Origin: JBILVQ01 sp044370375
GTDB lineage: Bacteria; Bacteroidota; Bacteroidia; UBA4408
Direction: 5' to 3'
Assembly: GCA_044370375.1 (NCBI GenBank)
Contig: JBILVQ010000060.1
Span: 1 to 14,685 of the forward strand
DNA: 14,685 bases
Both the position numbers and the translations under genes were made by a program. Of the stretch, positions 14,316 through 14,685 are shown piece after piece. The number at the start of each line of letters is the position of its first letter. The first letter of the stretch is position 1. The notes beneath the pieces were generated by a model, which was not told where the DNA came from, did not search any database, and was given only the letters and a program-made list of their open reading frames with translations.

Positions 14316-14685
14316 TTAATCAGGATTTTTCCACCGAAAGCTTTCGATGAGCTGATAGATATCCGCGGAAAGAAAATCTACTACAGGTGCCAGAGAATCG
14401 CTGTTGGGTGGGCAATTGAAATAGAGGGCGCCACGTACAAAATGACGGGTGCTGTCGGTGAGGTAAAATTGCTTTGCGCTTGCCGTATTTCCTGATAGGT
14501 GGTAAATCAATCCATATACCTTGTGTTCAGCATTGATGATAGGCTCTTCTTCAATGGCATCTGCTTTCACCGTGTGTTTGTAAACCAGTTCGCGTGAGTC
14601 GCGCAATTCGGCCGGTAAATTGTTATTGAGCGGAAGATAGCTAAGATGAAGTGTTGCTCTCATCCCCTTGAATTCAAGATTGTAC
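14316..14685 (-). CDS. gldD: GldD, gliding motility lipoprotein (C-terminal part; 5' end outside window)
   Basis: The C-terminal portion of GldD, a lipoprotein required for gliding motility and for T9SS function in Flavobacterium johnsoniae. The frame stays open to the right edge (reading YNLEFKG before the Met at 14663), so that Met is internal and the gene begins outside. Visible family features are the stretch ATLHLSYLPL, the YKHTVKAD segment, the VYGLIYHLSGNTASAKQFYL core and the ending RGALYFNCPPNSDSLAPVVD with FRWKNPD. Roughly 122 residues are seen, about two-thirds of the usual length near 190. The lipobox should lie outside the window. The call rests on remembered similarity over the whole visible part. 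Presence of gldD agrees with the T9SS sorting domain found on the LRR protein. Confidence 0.9.
   Translation of the reverse strand, partial: YNLEFKGMRATLHLSYLPLNNNLPAELRDSRELVYKHTVKADAIEEEPIINAEHKVYGLIYHLSGNTASAKQFYLTDSTRHFVRGALYFNCPPNSDSLAPVVDFLSADIYQLIESFRWKNPD

Overview
This window comes from a Bacteroidota genome, probably a gliding, T9SS-bearing lineage (Flavobacteriia/Sphingobacteriia-like; the order cannot be fixed from the sequence). The indicators are a fused ccoN-ccoO gene, a one-heme CcoP, a protein with a Por/T9SS C-terminal sorting domain, a gliding-motility gldD fragment, A-rich leaders instead of Shine-Dalgarno sites, and moderate-to-low GC.

Bases 1-8774 hold one compact plus-strand operon for a cbb3-type (high-affinity, microaerobic) cytochrome c oxidase and its assembly factors. 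The order is ccoI (copper P-type ATPase, cut by the left edge), ccoS, ccoNO (fused catalytic and mono-heme subunits), ccoQ (52 aa), ccoP, ccoG (polyferredoxin), ccoH/fixH, and a TauE/SafE-DsbD_2-like membrane protein. Spacing is tight and several stops and starts overlap. The one real gap, before ccoS, carries a TGA-N6-TCA palindrome about 41.5 bp before a predicted start point, which would suit an internal FNR/CRP-type promoter. A hairpin plus T-run overlapping the last stop codon probably ends the operon. Together these genes supply copper (CcoI, CcoG, perhaps the TauE-like protein), assemble the oxidase (CcoS, CcoH) and encode its structural subunits (CcoNO, CcoQ, CcoP).

Bases 8775-9394 hold a nested inverted repeat, a 41-aa single-helix membrane ORF and, one base later, a DUF3817 membrane protein. 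Bases 9660-12116 encode a large secreted protein: signal peptide, about 13 LPxLP-type leucine-rich repeats with a cysteine at a fixed position, beta-sandwich domains and a T9SS sorting domain.

Bases 12117-12728 hold a decayed AAA_14/DUF4143 ATPase gene. A deletion removed the middle of the gene and changed the reading frame. It is preceded by an unusual AT-rich set of inverted repeats, and part of that motif recurs loosely downstream. The minus strand then carries a secreted protein with 11 TPRs (12913-14148) and the 3' end of gldD (14316 to the right edge), convergent with the plus-strand genes.

Most of the window is a recognisable respiratory operon. I see no convincing evidence of a wholly new system. 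The parts most worth a second look are the palindromic region around the broken ATPase, the FNR-like site inside the cco operon, the 41-aa ORF coupled to DUF3817 with its structured leader, and the CcoP N-terminus. No tRNA, rRNA, CRISPR array or insertion sequence was seen.
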